From Arthrinium phaeospermum (lineage: Eukaryota; Ascomycota; Sordariomycetes; Amphisphaeriales; Apiosporaceae): DNA of 64,000 nt. The notes below the pieces were generated by a model. The model saw nothing but the letters and a program-made list of their open reading frames with translations. It searched no databases and had not been told where the DNA came from. The stretch covers positions 1,240,001 to 1,304,000 of the forward strand of contig QYRS01000003.1 of the NCBI GenBank assembly GCA_006503535.1, given 5' to 3'. The first letter of the stretch is position 1, and each line of letters begins with the position of its first letter. Positions 23,196-32,749 of the stretch are shown one piece after another. Made by a program: the position numbers and the translations under genes.

Positions 23196-24002
23196 ATGTC
23201 GAATCAGCAGAACCCCGAGTTCCATTTCTTCCCCAAACTACCCCCAGAGTTGCGGCGTATGATCTGGGACTACGCCGTGGCAGAGCCGCGCGTGGTGCAC
23301 ACTAAAGGTTTCTACGATCGCGCGACCAAAAGATGGAAGTCACGAGGCACCAGACTCACCGTCTATCCCAGGTTCTCGCCGCTACACGATGCCTGCCACG
23401 AGGCGCGTAGGGCCTTCTTGGAGTCGCCCGGCCTCGTGCGGGAGACGGAGACCGAGAAGGGGTTCGGTGTGGCGTGGCACCCCGACCGCGACTTCCTCAT
23501 GTGCCTTGATACTAGCGCTAGCAAGCGCCGTCGGTTTCGGCACGGTTATATGACCTGGTGGTTTGCCATCGATCTCCGCCTTAATAGTTTTCGCAACGGG
23601 TTGCAGGACCCTGCAAGAGGCCGCTACAGTGTCAGGAACATCATGTTCGATCTGTCTCAGTTCCATCATATCTGGACCGTAAATTTTGGTCAGGGGCTTA
23701 TCCCGAATGGTCACCCAACGGATGGCGTGCAACGCAACATATTCGGCGGTTTTCCCAACGCAAGGATAATGAAGCTCGTTCCCGGTGCCGAGTTTCGTCC
23801 GGCGACCAGAACAACGCGGGCGTCTCGGCGCGAAACCGTTCTGAAGCATACTGATGACCCTGTCGATTTCAGGGATGCTTGGGAGACGATTAATGAGCTG
23901 AGAGGCGATGGGCCGAAATCAACTGTGGGATCGGATCGGATCAAGTTGTCGGGGTCGATCTCCTGCCGCCTCTCCCCTCGGGCCTCAGGAGCGGATGTAT
24001 GA
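23196..24002 (+). CDS. 2EXR-domain protein, tandem copy 1 (268 aa)
   Basis: Single exon, start ATG at 23196 (MSNQQNPEF, context AACAAAATG). The N-terminus carries the 2EXR signature FHFFPKLPPELRRMIWDYAV, followed by PRVVH and later SPLHDACHEARRAFLESP and the GVAWHPDRDFL and YSVRNIMFD blocks. This is a fungal family of unknown biochemical function that is strongly expanded in filamentous ascomycetes. No signal peptide or membrane segment is seen, so it is probably cytosolic or nuclear. The tandem copy at 24584 carries the same blocks. Confidence 0.85.
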   Translation: MSNQQNPEFHFFPKLPPELRRMIWDYAVAEPRVVHTKGFYDRATKRWKSRGTRLTVYPRFSPLHDACHEARRAFLESPGLVRETETEKGFGVAWHPDRDFLMCLDTSASKRRRFRHGYMTWWFAIDLRLNSFRNGLQDPARGRYSVRNIMFDLSQFHHIWTVNFGQGLIPNGHPTDGVQRNIFGGFPNARIMKLVPGAEFRPATRTTRASRRETVLKHTDDPVDFRDAWETINELRGDGPKSTVGSDRIKLSGSISCRLSPRASGADV

Positions 24003-24583
24003 AGGTGCCCATAAGAGGAGCTAACCTGCGTTTCTCTCGATGAACTTGACAACATACCAGGGGCGTCACGATCAAAATAGCACTGTAGTTGGTGGAAGAA
24101 AGGTGATGTTTAATTGCTATCTAATTCGATAGCTTCCGTAACTAAGTAGTTAGTGGTCAATGACGCATGGCCCACCAATAAACTCTCCTTTTTGAGTATA
24201 TTTTCCATGATATTAGCTAGCTCTTTTTGCGTCTTTTTCAATATTGAAATAACCAGGTAAAGAATCCAAGAAGAGGTTGGACCGGAAAAAGAGAAACCTT
24301 GTCCACGAGCATGACTGTTCAACCCAAGTTTACCATTTCCAGCCCATTCATTGATCCTTAGCAAAGCGTCCCTAGCTTTGAAGTTGTTCTTCTTCTTTCA
24401 ACATCCATCGCTAGCTATATCGAATGGTCGTCTATCATAGTAGCGATCGATAACAATTACGTCCGAATCCAACTGCAACACCAGTGATCATACCAACAAC
24501 TAGCAGCCCCCTCTTTCCACTTTCGAGGTATACCACATCCCCGAGAAAAGCTCAGCGCACCAACCTAACCATACTCCGCGAAA
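24003..24583. other. AT-rich intergenic spacer between 2EXR copies
   Basis: A 581-bp spacer, markedly AT-rich from about 24110 to 24260. No gene supported. Confidence 0.45.
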
Positions 24584-25332
24584 ATGTTCCATCCCTTCCC
24601 TAAACTACCCCCCGAGCTCCGGCACATGATCTGGACCTACGCGGTGGAGGCACCCCGCGTGGTACATGCCCGCGCCCTCTTTGACGATGCGGCCCTGGAG
24701 TATGTAAAGCGCACAAACCCTCTCAACGTCGCTACCCTCGCCCCGCCTTCCCGAGCACAGCCGTCTACCCCAAGTTTTCGCCAATACACGACGCCTGCCA
24801 TGAAGCCCGCCGGGTCTTCCTCGAGTCGCCCGGCCTCGCCCTCCCAGAGGCGCCAACGGCGACGAGTCTCGGCGTCGCGTGGCATCCGGAGCGCGACTAC
24901 GTCATGTACAAGATGCTGGCAGGGCCGACCACGGCGAGCCGCGTCGGAGTCGGAGAGGGAGAGGGAGAGGGGGGCGAGACCAGTTGGGACGCCGCCAATA
25001 TCGACAAAGCCGTCTCTCTGTGGCGGAAGTCCCTCCCGGGCCGCGGGAGCGTCCGGAATATCGTATGCGACCGGGAGGACTTTGACGTCGGCTGCTGCTT
25101 GAACACCTCGTCCCTCATTTTATGTCTACACGCGGCGTCTATGGCGAGGGCGGTATTGTTTGCACAATTCCCCCGCGTGCAGACCATGCGGCTGATCGAT
25201 GACGGGCTCTCCCCCACGGGAAGCCGGGAGCCGAGGACATGGCTCTGGAACTTACAGAGGATTTCGACCGGCTGGATTATCTATGAAAGTTTTATGGAAG
25301 GCTTAGGAAGCTTAGAGTTGGAGTTATCTTAA
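24584..25332 (+). pseudogene. 2EXR-domain protein, tandem copy 2, apparent frameshift
   Basis: The frame from ATG 24584 gives a clear 2EXR start (FHPFPKLPPELRHMIWTYAV, PRVVH) and then loses similarity. A second frame, open to 25332, carries the rest: AVYPKFSPIHDACHEARR, FLESPGL, GVAWHPERDYVM and GSVRNIVCD, each matching copy 1. The switch falls between about 24690 and 24760. An alternative is a 71-nt intron (24704-24774, GTAAAG...CCAAG), but its AAG acceptor is poor and it would delete the conserved VYPK. I therefore favour a one-base frameshift or a sequencing error. The later part has a Gly/Glu low-complexity run (GEGEGEGG). Confidence 0.6.
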
Positions 25333-26351
25333 ATTCTCCGCACAGACATACCGGCCTGGAAAGCGTCATTTGTCATCTCTGGGAGCTGCGTGACGACAAT
25401 GGATGGGTTTAGATCAAAGCTGTGGACCATTGGTCATCTCTCTAGGCAATGGATATTATTCTTAACAATAATGATCAACTGGCATACTTTACCCCGGTAC
25501 AGACTGTACCCCACAATTGACATCAATGGTTGTGCCACTGCAGAATTCACCCTCGAAAGCATCTCCCAGGCTTGGCAGTCCCGACGACGAATAGCCCTGC
25601 TGGTTGGTTCTCTCGGCCGGGTCTGGGTCTCCAGCGTTCGCGAGCGGGTCCAATACCACTGTAGACAGGGAGTCGGGTGTAGCCACGCGCAGGCGGGCCC
25701 TATGATTGGCTCACGACAGTTCCCGACAGGGTCGTATAATCTGCAAGAGTGCGGCACGTAACAAAAGGCCCACGCTGAAGATTTTCCTTTACAGTCGACC
25801 CTAAGCACTAGCCACGGCTTCCAAAGCAGACGATCAATTACCGCACGACCCCAGGATGGTATTGGTCGCACGAGCTCAGGCGACTCCTGGTGCTCGGATA
25901 ACCGACTCTCTGGGCCCCTGTCACTAGCCTTGCACGACGGACAAGGATCCAGTTAGCGATGCCGGATACTCCGTATCTGGAGACGCGTACATATGCAAGC
26001 AACAGCCCAAAGATCGGGATCCTACATATGTCCGGACCCTCTGTGTGGCCCAACCCCGCTTCCTGCTCGCACGCTGGAGGATCAAGACCATATACTCCTG
26101 TAGTCGTCTCCACTACAAAAGTACACTGCATTATACAATGGGTCCACATCGCGAATGTACCAGACAGTCGGTGACAAGTTCTAGAACAACCGCCTTGAGC
26201 ACCGCCTTGAGCATATATATACTCGGCCCAGTCGTAAATCCTCCATGCTCTTGCACTTTATTGCCAGGCTTCTCGTCCATTCCGACAGTTCCGTCGTGGT
26301 ATACAGTCCACTCTTTTCGTGACCAGTCTCCGCCCTGATCTGCCCTGAAAT
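25333..26351. other. Intergenic and promoter of FAD monooxygenase
   Basis: No gene supported in 1.0 kb. Near the right end a perfect 12-bp direct duplication (ACCGCCTTGAGC twice, about 26189-26212) is followed at once by TATATATA (about 26213-26220), 130 bp before the start codon. This is a plausible core promoter. Confidence 0.4.
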
Positions 26352-28635
26352 ATGTCCGAAACGTCCCAGACGCCGGAGCAGCGGGAGCTGAGAGTGATAA
26401 TCGTTGGCGGCGGTACCACGGGCCTAGCCCTGGCGCTGATGCTGGAGCGGTTCGAAATCGACTACGTCCTGTTCGAGGGCCGCGAGGAGATCGCGCCCCA
26501 GGTCGGCGCCGGCGTCGCCATCCAGCCCAACGCATACCGCATTCTGGACCAGCTGGGCCTCTACGAACAGTTCGCCGCCACCTCGACCCCGCTGGAGCGC
26601 ATGAGCGACTGGTGGCCCGACGGCATCCCCAGCGCGGCGAGCGAGGACGTATCCTCCCTCTACCAACAGGTGTTTGGCTATCCGCTGATCATCATGGACC
26701 GGCAACAGGCCGTCCAGAACATGTACGACAAGATACGGGACAAGTCCAAGGTCCACGCAGGGAAGAGGGTCGTCGCGGTCGAGTTGTCCGACGACAAAGT
26801 CAGTATCGAGCTGGACACCGGCGAGATTGTCACGGGGGATCTTCTCGTGGGCGCGGATGGGGTCCACAGCGTCGTTCGCAGCGAGATGTGGCGGCTCGGG
26901 AACGAGAGGCAACCAGGTTGCTTCAAAGGCGAAGGCCCAGACTGTAAGTATGACCATTTTAACGCAACCCGAACCAGGCAGAAATTTGAACTGACCTTTC
27001 ACAGCAATCACATGCCGTTGGGCGGCGCTATTCGGCATCGCCGATCTGGCGGACCTCGGGCTCCAACCCGGGGCAAGTATCACAGGCGGAAGGGACCAGA
27101 CCATGGCTTACATGACGGGCAAAGGCAAGGCCTATTTTGTCCACAACCACATCCTACCCAAAGAGCTGCAAGGTAGCGAGATCCGCCGCTTCACGGAAGC
27201 AGACCGGGACGAATACGCGGAGGAGCACCGTAACGGCCTGATCCAAAACCACATCAAGTTCGGTGATCTGTACACAAACCGAACCAGATCTGCTTATGTG
27301 CCTTTGCAGAAGTACGCCCTGCAGAACTGGCATTTTGGCCGTATCGTCTTACTGGGAGACACCGCTCACAAGCCACACCCCGTGACGGGCCAGGGCGCGG
27401 CCATGTGCTTCGAGGACGCCGCCACCTTTGTCAACGTCTTGACAGCAAGCCTCAGAACAGGCTTACATCTGGACTCTGAGCGAGTCGAAGAGATGTTGAG
27501 GGAGCTCGAACGCTTTCGGGTTTCCCGGACAACAGGCATTGTGAAAGAATCATTTCTCGCCCAATCGATGCAGTCGTGGCAGAACCGACTCATGAAGATC
27601 TTCTACATGTATGTCATACCCAGACTTGGCGTTGACTTCACACTGGCACAGACCATGAAGACGTGCTGTCCTGCGCCAAGGCTGGAGGGACTGCCCGTGC
27701 CTGACAGGTCAGCGCTTGTTGGTTTCAATGACTGCAACCCAGAGCTAACAAACCCCATACGGCTCCTCCTCAAATGGACAACCTTCGTTACTTTGCTCCT
27801 ATCTGTTTTGATGACTGGCATATCTGGACAGGCAGCAGCATCCAACTTCGCGGAACACGCCGTGGAATGGGATCGCATCAGCGGGGTGTTAGTCGTCATG
27901 CTCGTCGAAGGATGGCGCCGGAACAACACCATTTCGTTGCTCCAATGGCCAGTCATGTGGACTATTCTGGGCGACTTCGTCTTGGGCTGGCCGAGAGCCA
28001 TACCCCTATTCCTCCTGGCCACGTGGTTCTCTCACTCGAGGAATGGGCGTTTCGAGTATACTCCGACGAGCCGGCCAATGGTCCTGACAGCCGGACGAGT
28101 ACTTCCTGTTGCCTTCGTCCTTGCCAACTACGCTCCACGTATCGCGGCAAGGCTGGACCATCAGTTCTGGGACATTTTGCAGCCGCTCGCGACACTTGGC
28201 GCAATGTTCGTTACCATCTGCTCGCACATATGGGCAGAAGGGGGGATTCCTCCTGTGCAGACACACATCGACCGAGATCGGCGTGTCTCTGCCTTCTTCG
28301 AGGATCACATAGGTCACCTGTACATGTTCTATTCTCTCGCGTTTGGCAACATGGCGGTTTTGCCATTAGACGTCGGGTTGTCGTCCGTTGTAGTGCTGTC
28401 GTTGATGAGACGCTATCTGGCGGATCTGGCCTTCCTAGTCGGCACTGTGTCCGAGGTGTGCTTTTACACTGGCATGGGAGCCTTTTCATTGGCATACGTG
28501 GCCATGGTTCCTATTTCATTCTTTTGCTTGGGCCCGGGTCCAACCTATGTCGCTGTTTGGTGTTGGCGGGAGAGGCGTGTACACAGAAGAACGCAGGTTA
28601 TGCTACAGCGTGCGAGATCTGTTAAGTCAGAATAA
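26352..28635 (+). CDS. FAD-dependent monooxygenase with C-terminal multi-TM domain (740 aa)
   Basis: Two exons: 26352-26943 and 27005-28635, with a 61-nt intron (GTAAGT...CACAG) splitting a Ser codon. The N-terminal ~430 residues are a class-A flavin monooxygenase: VIIVGGGTTGLAL (FAD GxGxxG), LLVGADGVHSVVR (DG motif) and GRIVLLGDTAHKPHPVTGQG (GD motif binding FAD ribityl). From about residue 455 to 720 the protein has seven or eight hydrophobic helices, including WTTFVTLLLSVLMTG, LVVMLVEGWRRNN and VLPVAFVLANYAP. Usual stand-alone family members are about 420-480 aa, so the extra ~270 aa is a real second domain. Related N-terminal domains epoxidise or hydroxylate prenylated metabolites; the role of the membrane part (anchor, transport or terpene-cyclase-like) is inference. 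There is no prenyltransferase or PKS nearby. Confidence 0.85.
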
Positions 28636-28829
28636 GCGCTATACGCCGGGGAGTGATTGTTAGCGGCCCAGACGACAAGGTTTCAGTACAGAGCGTGTTT
28701 CCTTTGGATATCGTGGAATCGTCGTCATGAACGGGTTGGTGTATACAAAACAAGACAGTGCCACCTCTTTCGCTCTTAGGTACTTGGGGTCTACATAGTC
28801 TATTGCGATAAGTCGTTTCTTCAGAACGC

Positions 28830-29838
28830 TCAAGATCGGCTAGCCTTGACGAGGAAGGCTGTGGTCGAACCGGGTGACATGCGAAACGGTTCCTGACCTA
28901 TCACTCGCATCAAGATGCGCGAGGCCAAGGAGTGCATCGTGATGGAGACGAAGCAGCTCGACTCGTTCTGGAAGATGTCGTCCATGGCAATTCGCGCCCG
29001 TAGAATGTGCTCCTCGTCCGTTTCGCGCCTGTCGGCCTCGAACAGCTCGTCGTTCTCGGTAAAGCCGGGTTCAATCAGGTAGGAGGGGTAGTGCTCTTGG
29101 ATCCACGACTTGGAGGACCGACGGTCGCACGTATGCCGGCCCATGCGTTCGCGGAGGTACTCCTTCACCATCGGCTGGTACGGCTTGCCCTGAGAAGATG
29201 CGAGGTCCTCGAAGGAGAGGCGTGCCGTTTCCAGGCAGCGCCGCATAGGGCTGCAATACAGGGCTGGCCAAGGCATCTTCTCTTGCTCAATGAGTCTGCG
29301 CCAGATCTTGCCATTATCAGCAGCCTCGCGCATTCCTTGGTCTGTCAATGCGGAATCGGCCCAGACTGCATCGCCGTCTCCGTCCAGGAGCGCCCAGTGA
29401 CTCTGTGGGTCGTTGGTTAGTACACTGCAGTGATGAGAGACTTCGATCCAGGAATGCATACCTCCCAAGCTGGAGTTCCCACCTTGGCCTCCGTAACATT
29501 GTGAAATCCCTGACCGTGGCGACCTACGTACAATACCTTGTACAGCTCGCCATCCTTAGCGTTGCGGTTGAGTTGCTCCACGTGATTGGCGAAACGTTGC
29601 CAGGGAGTGAGATGGATGTCTTCAGTCGAGCCGGCTTCTGTGGCGTACGTTTGCGGAATCAGCCCAAGGTCAGGGTGTGTCGTCTGGGATGATCGATTAG
29701 TTAACGATTCCTCAACGGAATGAATTGATAACGTACAAGGGCGTAAGTAGGCTCTTGCTTCATTGACGGCTGTGTCCTGAAAAACCCTCCCAGGCATTCA
29801 AAGTCAAAGATCTTCGGCCGTTCCTGAGGGACTACCAT
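28830..29838 (-). CDS. Histidine phosphatase (phosphoglycerate-mutase-like) family protein (298 aa)
   Basis: Three exons: 29737-29838, 29462-29683 and 28830-29402, with introns of 53 and 59 nt, both phase 0. The catalytic motif is YVGRHGQGFHN (RHG with the phosphorylated His), followed by DSALTDQG, YCSPMRRCLETA (the second Arg) and, near the C-terminus, ITMHSLASRILMRVIG with the second His. This is the layout of fungal cytosolic 'phosphoglycerate mutase-like' proteins. The substrate is unknown; phosphatase activity is more likely than glycolytic mutase activity. The start is MVVPQERPKIFDFEC. It is convergent with the FAD monooxygenase, only 194 bp apart. Confidence 0.85.
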
Positions 29839-30370
29839 GATGATGGTCCAACTTTACTGTAGGATTAAACTAAAAGGGGAAATTGTATGGCGAAGAAGGG
29901 TGTATATATCCTACGGATGAGGTCGCATTGCATGCATTGCAAAGCTTGGAAGAACTGATAAACTACATGCCTCGATTTGAAATGTCACTGCCCCACCTCC
30001 ACTCAGCCCCAAGTCATGCTTTCCTGGCAGCCTGTGTGACGAGTTGTGAAAGAAATGGAGGATTCCATGAAGCCTTACATGTCTATATACATGTATCTGT
30101 GTCAGAGTATAGAGTCGCGCGTATTATCTGCGAGTATACATTTATGTCTTGACGCGGTTGAGACATATTGAACAGACAAACGTCGTCATATGTTGTGCGT
30201 TATTTTCCTTTGACATGGACCCTTTAAAGGTCCTGACGACAGCGGGGTAGATGCACAGGCTATTGCGGCCCAGTAGGGACATCACCAAGACACCGTACTA
30301 ACCAAACAGCCAGGCTTCCCCGACAGCTGGCAATTGGTATAATACATGTAGTATACGAGTAATCGGGTGG

Positions 30371-30454
30371 TTATTCCACTCGGGTAATTAAATTTGATAT
30401 ACCTACCTCATTTGTTTAGTACTACTGATAAATTATTCGATTCGAGTGGTATAA
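30371..30454. repeat. Degenerate inverted repeat in AT-rich DNA
   Basis: The left arm TTATTCCACTCGGGTAATT (30371-30389) matches, imperfectly, the reverse complement of the right arm (30431-30454, which contains TTCGAGTGGTATAA). The spacer is about 40 bp. It could be a decayed miniature transposon, but no target-site duplication was defined. Confidence 0.35.
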
Positions 30455-30851
30455 GCATGGGCGATTAGCCTAGTTATTCCGGTATCTATTTGATGTCCCT
30501 ACTGTGCGGCCTGGCAGCAGGGCTGTTGGGCTGTCAGCTTCAGTGCTAAAACTCTGCGGGGTTGGTGAGATCTTAGCCACCATGCGGACCCAAGATCAGC
30601 TCCATCTCGTCAGTCAATCAATCAATCAAACAGCCAACCGCCGGATTTCGATAATCACTTGCGTAATGCTAGCTATCTTTTGAATCATGTTTCTATACAT
30701 TAAGTGAATCGAGAAAGTGCGTTGAGATATCTTCATCCCAAGGTGATAGAGTTTTGGTAGGCTACTCTAAAGGAACTATCCTGATCCAGAAACCAGCAGC
30801 CAGTACTTCCACCTGGCAGGGCAGGCGAAGTGGTGTCACTCAATTACCGGG

Positions 30852-31190
30852 CCCCTTAAGCAAAGGATACAGTAGCCCGGTTTCCAGAACAACGTAGAAG
30901 CGAAGAAGGCACGCATACGGAGATTTTCATATGCCAACTTGCCTTGCCGACACTGCCCGGAAGGGTACGCCTATGAGGTCATGGATGGAACGCTGGAGCT
31001 ATAGTGGGGTGTCTTTCAGCAGCGGGAGCTACGGGGAAGCCCCTCCATTGTCAACCTGGTTTACGCCATGATGACGGTATGCAACGAAGGGGCTACATGG
31101 CTGGACTACATAAAGAAACACGATGGCCACTGATCGTTCGACCCTCAAAGAAGCTCACCATATTACTCAAGCCTACATATAATCACCCCT
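30852..31190. promoter_or_regulatory. Cluster of four STRE-like elements (AGGGG/CCCCT)
   Basis: CCCCT occurs at 30852-30856, 31040-31044 and 31186-31190, and AGGGG at 31088-31092, all within 430 bp before the start of the hydrophilic stress-type protein. STREs bind Msn2/4-type zinc-finger factors in fungi. Four sites is above chance expectation (about one), but binding is inference. Confidence 0.4.
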
Positions 31191-31275
31191 CTCCCACACG
31201 ACCCAATCCATCTTCAACCACCAACCAACCAATCATACAGTCAGCAGCAGCCAAGCAGCTTTGAACACCATCAAT

Positions 31276-31875
31276 ATGTCCGGCGATAAGTCCATCATCG
31301 ACTCCATCAAGGAGGGTCTCCAGCCCAACGACGCCCGCGCCATGGGTCTCGGCTCCGGCCACCCGGGCGCCTCCGCCAACCACGGCACGACCGTCACCGA
31401 CACCCTGACGCCCGGCACCAATAAGAAGGGCGAGAGCGACTTCGGCTCGGCCACGACGCAGATCCTCAACGCGACGGCGGATAAGGTGTCGCAGACGTTC
31501 CAGGGCACGACGCCCACGAGCGGCAACGACACGGTGATGCCCGGCACCGACAGCCAGGGCAACAGCAAGCTGGGCAAGGAGACGAGCGGCCTCGCCAGCA
31601 CCATCGCCGACAAGGTGTCGGGCGTCTTCGGCGGCGCCTCGCAGACGACGAGCGCGTCGGACACGCTGGCGCCCGGCAGCGACAGCCGGCTCGGCCAGGA
31701 GACGAGCCAGATGGCGCACAAGGTCGGCGACGCCGCGGAGAACGGGCCGCGGACGGGTGCCGCCAGCAGCATTCTCGCCCCCGGCACTGACGACAGCGGC
31801 CGGAGCGAGTTGGGAGGGGAAGTGAGCGACATGGCCAAGTCCGCAAAGTCCCACGCCCAGCAATACAACAAATAG
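31276..31875 (+). CDS. Hydrophilic LEA/Hsp12-like repeat protein (199 aa)
   Basis: Single exon. The start is ATG at 31276 (MSGDKSIIDSIKEGL); the frame upstream opens with TTG. The protein is very hydrophilic, rich in Gly, Ser, Thr, Asp and Lys, lacks Cys and ends SHAQQYNK. It contains four imperfect repeats of about 20 residues built on D-T-L-x-P-G-T-D-x-x-G-x-S-x-L-G-x-E-x-S (DTLTPGTNKKGESDFG, DTVMPGTDSQGNSKLG, DTLAPGSDSRLG, SILAPGTDDSGRSELG). They alternate with short amphipathic stretches such as TIADKVSGVFGG. Composition and repeats resemble fungal stress-induced LEA-like proteins that protect membranes and proteins during desiccation or heat. The STRE cluster upstream agrees. Family assignment is by composition only. 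Confidence 0.75.
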   Translation: MSGDKSIIDSIKEGLQPNDARAMGLGSGHPGASANHGTTVTDTLTPGTNKKGESDFGSATTQILNATADKVSQTFQGTTPTSGNDTVMPGTDSQGNSKLGKETSGLASTIADKVSGVFGGASQTTSASDTLAPGSDSRLGQETSQMAHKVGDAAENGPRTGAASSILAPGTDDSGRSELGGEVSDMAKSAKSHAQQYNK

Positions 31876-32231
31876 ACGGCGTGCTCGGTCACACGGTATT
31901 GGGAAAGGATGCCGCCTGAGACAAATGGTGGATACCTTGAATTCCCAGTACTTTGGAATTGTACTACTACAGAAACCACTCACATTCATACCCCACCACT
32001 CATCAACATACCGTCGATGCAGTGAGACTTCTCTGTAACCTAGAATAAATTCAATGTTCCTCAATCAAACGTCAATTAGATACTGATTTCGTGCCCTGAT
32101 GCTGAATATGCAATCTCTCTGACAGAGCGCAAGCCTTCCGGTAATTAGGCACTCAACCTCTCTGGAGCGCTTATCCTTTAGACCTCCCTCCCCCGAATGA
32201 GAATCTGCTGGTACGCATACCCATAATTTAT
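31876..32231. other. Convergent 3' spacer
   Basis: A 356-bp spacer between the converging stress-protein gene and the short three-exon gene. No gene seen. Confidence 0.5.
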
Positions 32232-32749
32232 TTATATGAGCTCGTTGGGTAGGGTATCGTCAACCTCCTGGTTGTCTTCCGACTCGATTTGAAACATGTC
32301 CACGTTATCCGAGAAGACCGTCTCGATTGCTCGTTTGACGGTCATTTCATACGGGAACAGCGAACGGGGTGCGCTTCTATCCATATGATCGATTCTGTAG
32401 AAAGTAATGAGATATCTGTTAGACAGTTTGTTTGGATACGGATACAACATATTTTCCTGGGAAGACCTACGCTGCGTCCGTGATGCAAAGACGGATGGCC
32501 TCCCAGAGGTGATCTTGGTCCGCTCTCGTGAGGAACTTCGCTGCACTCTGGTCGAATATAGGGCGGACAATGGTCATCGCCCGGCGCCGTACAGCGTATA
32601 GCCGCTGGGGACGGTGGGCGAGACTGCCGCTAGTCAAGGCCTCTGCAGCGGGATTCTCAACGCCCTCATTGTTCGCCTAGAGAGTTTATATAGTCAGAGA
32701 ATCGAAGCCGAATATCAAATTTTGTTTAGCGAGCTGTGTGACTTACCAT
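32232..32749 (-). CDS. Short protein of unknown family, paralogue A (123 aa), ATG-only first exon
   Basis: Three exons: 32747-32749 (the ATG alone), 32471-32676 and 32232-32394. Intron 1 is 70 nt (GTAAGT...CTCTAG) and intron 2 is 76 nt (phase 2). The model is supported by its paralogue at 46565: both share S-G-x-L...RPQRLY, RRRA...RPIFDQS, LW and SDNxDM, and end LPNEL(I/M). The last 59 residues align without a gap. The last exon is exactly 163 nt in both genes, and the intron before it is exactly 76 nt in both. The protein is acidic at its C-terminus, with no signal peptide, membrane segment or motif I recognise; function unknown. It is easily missed because no single open frame covers it. 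Confidence 0.75.

Larger units (their letters stand above)
29839..31275. other. Intergenic, AT-rich core; stress-type promoter at right
   Basis: No gene supported. Around 30335-30480 the DNA is AT-rich with a degenerate inverted repeat, possibly a transposon relic. The last 430 bp before the stress-protein gene carry four AGGGG/CCCCT elements. Confidence 0.45.

Noticed and set aside
24704..24774. 71-nt intron in the second 2EXR copy
   Set aside because: It would fix the frame, but the acceptor is AAG and it removes the conserved VYPK coding segment, so a frameshift fits better.
26424..27104. A 226-codon open frame on the minus strand
   Set aside because: Antisense to the FAD-binding part of the monooxygenase.
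31183..32064. Minus-strand frames of 248-293 codons
   Set aside because: Antisense to the low-complexity stress-protein gene; repetitive composition explains the open frame.
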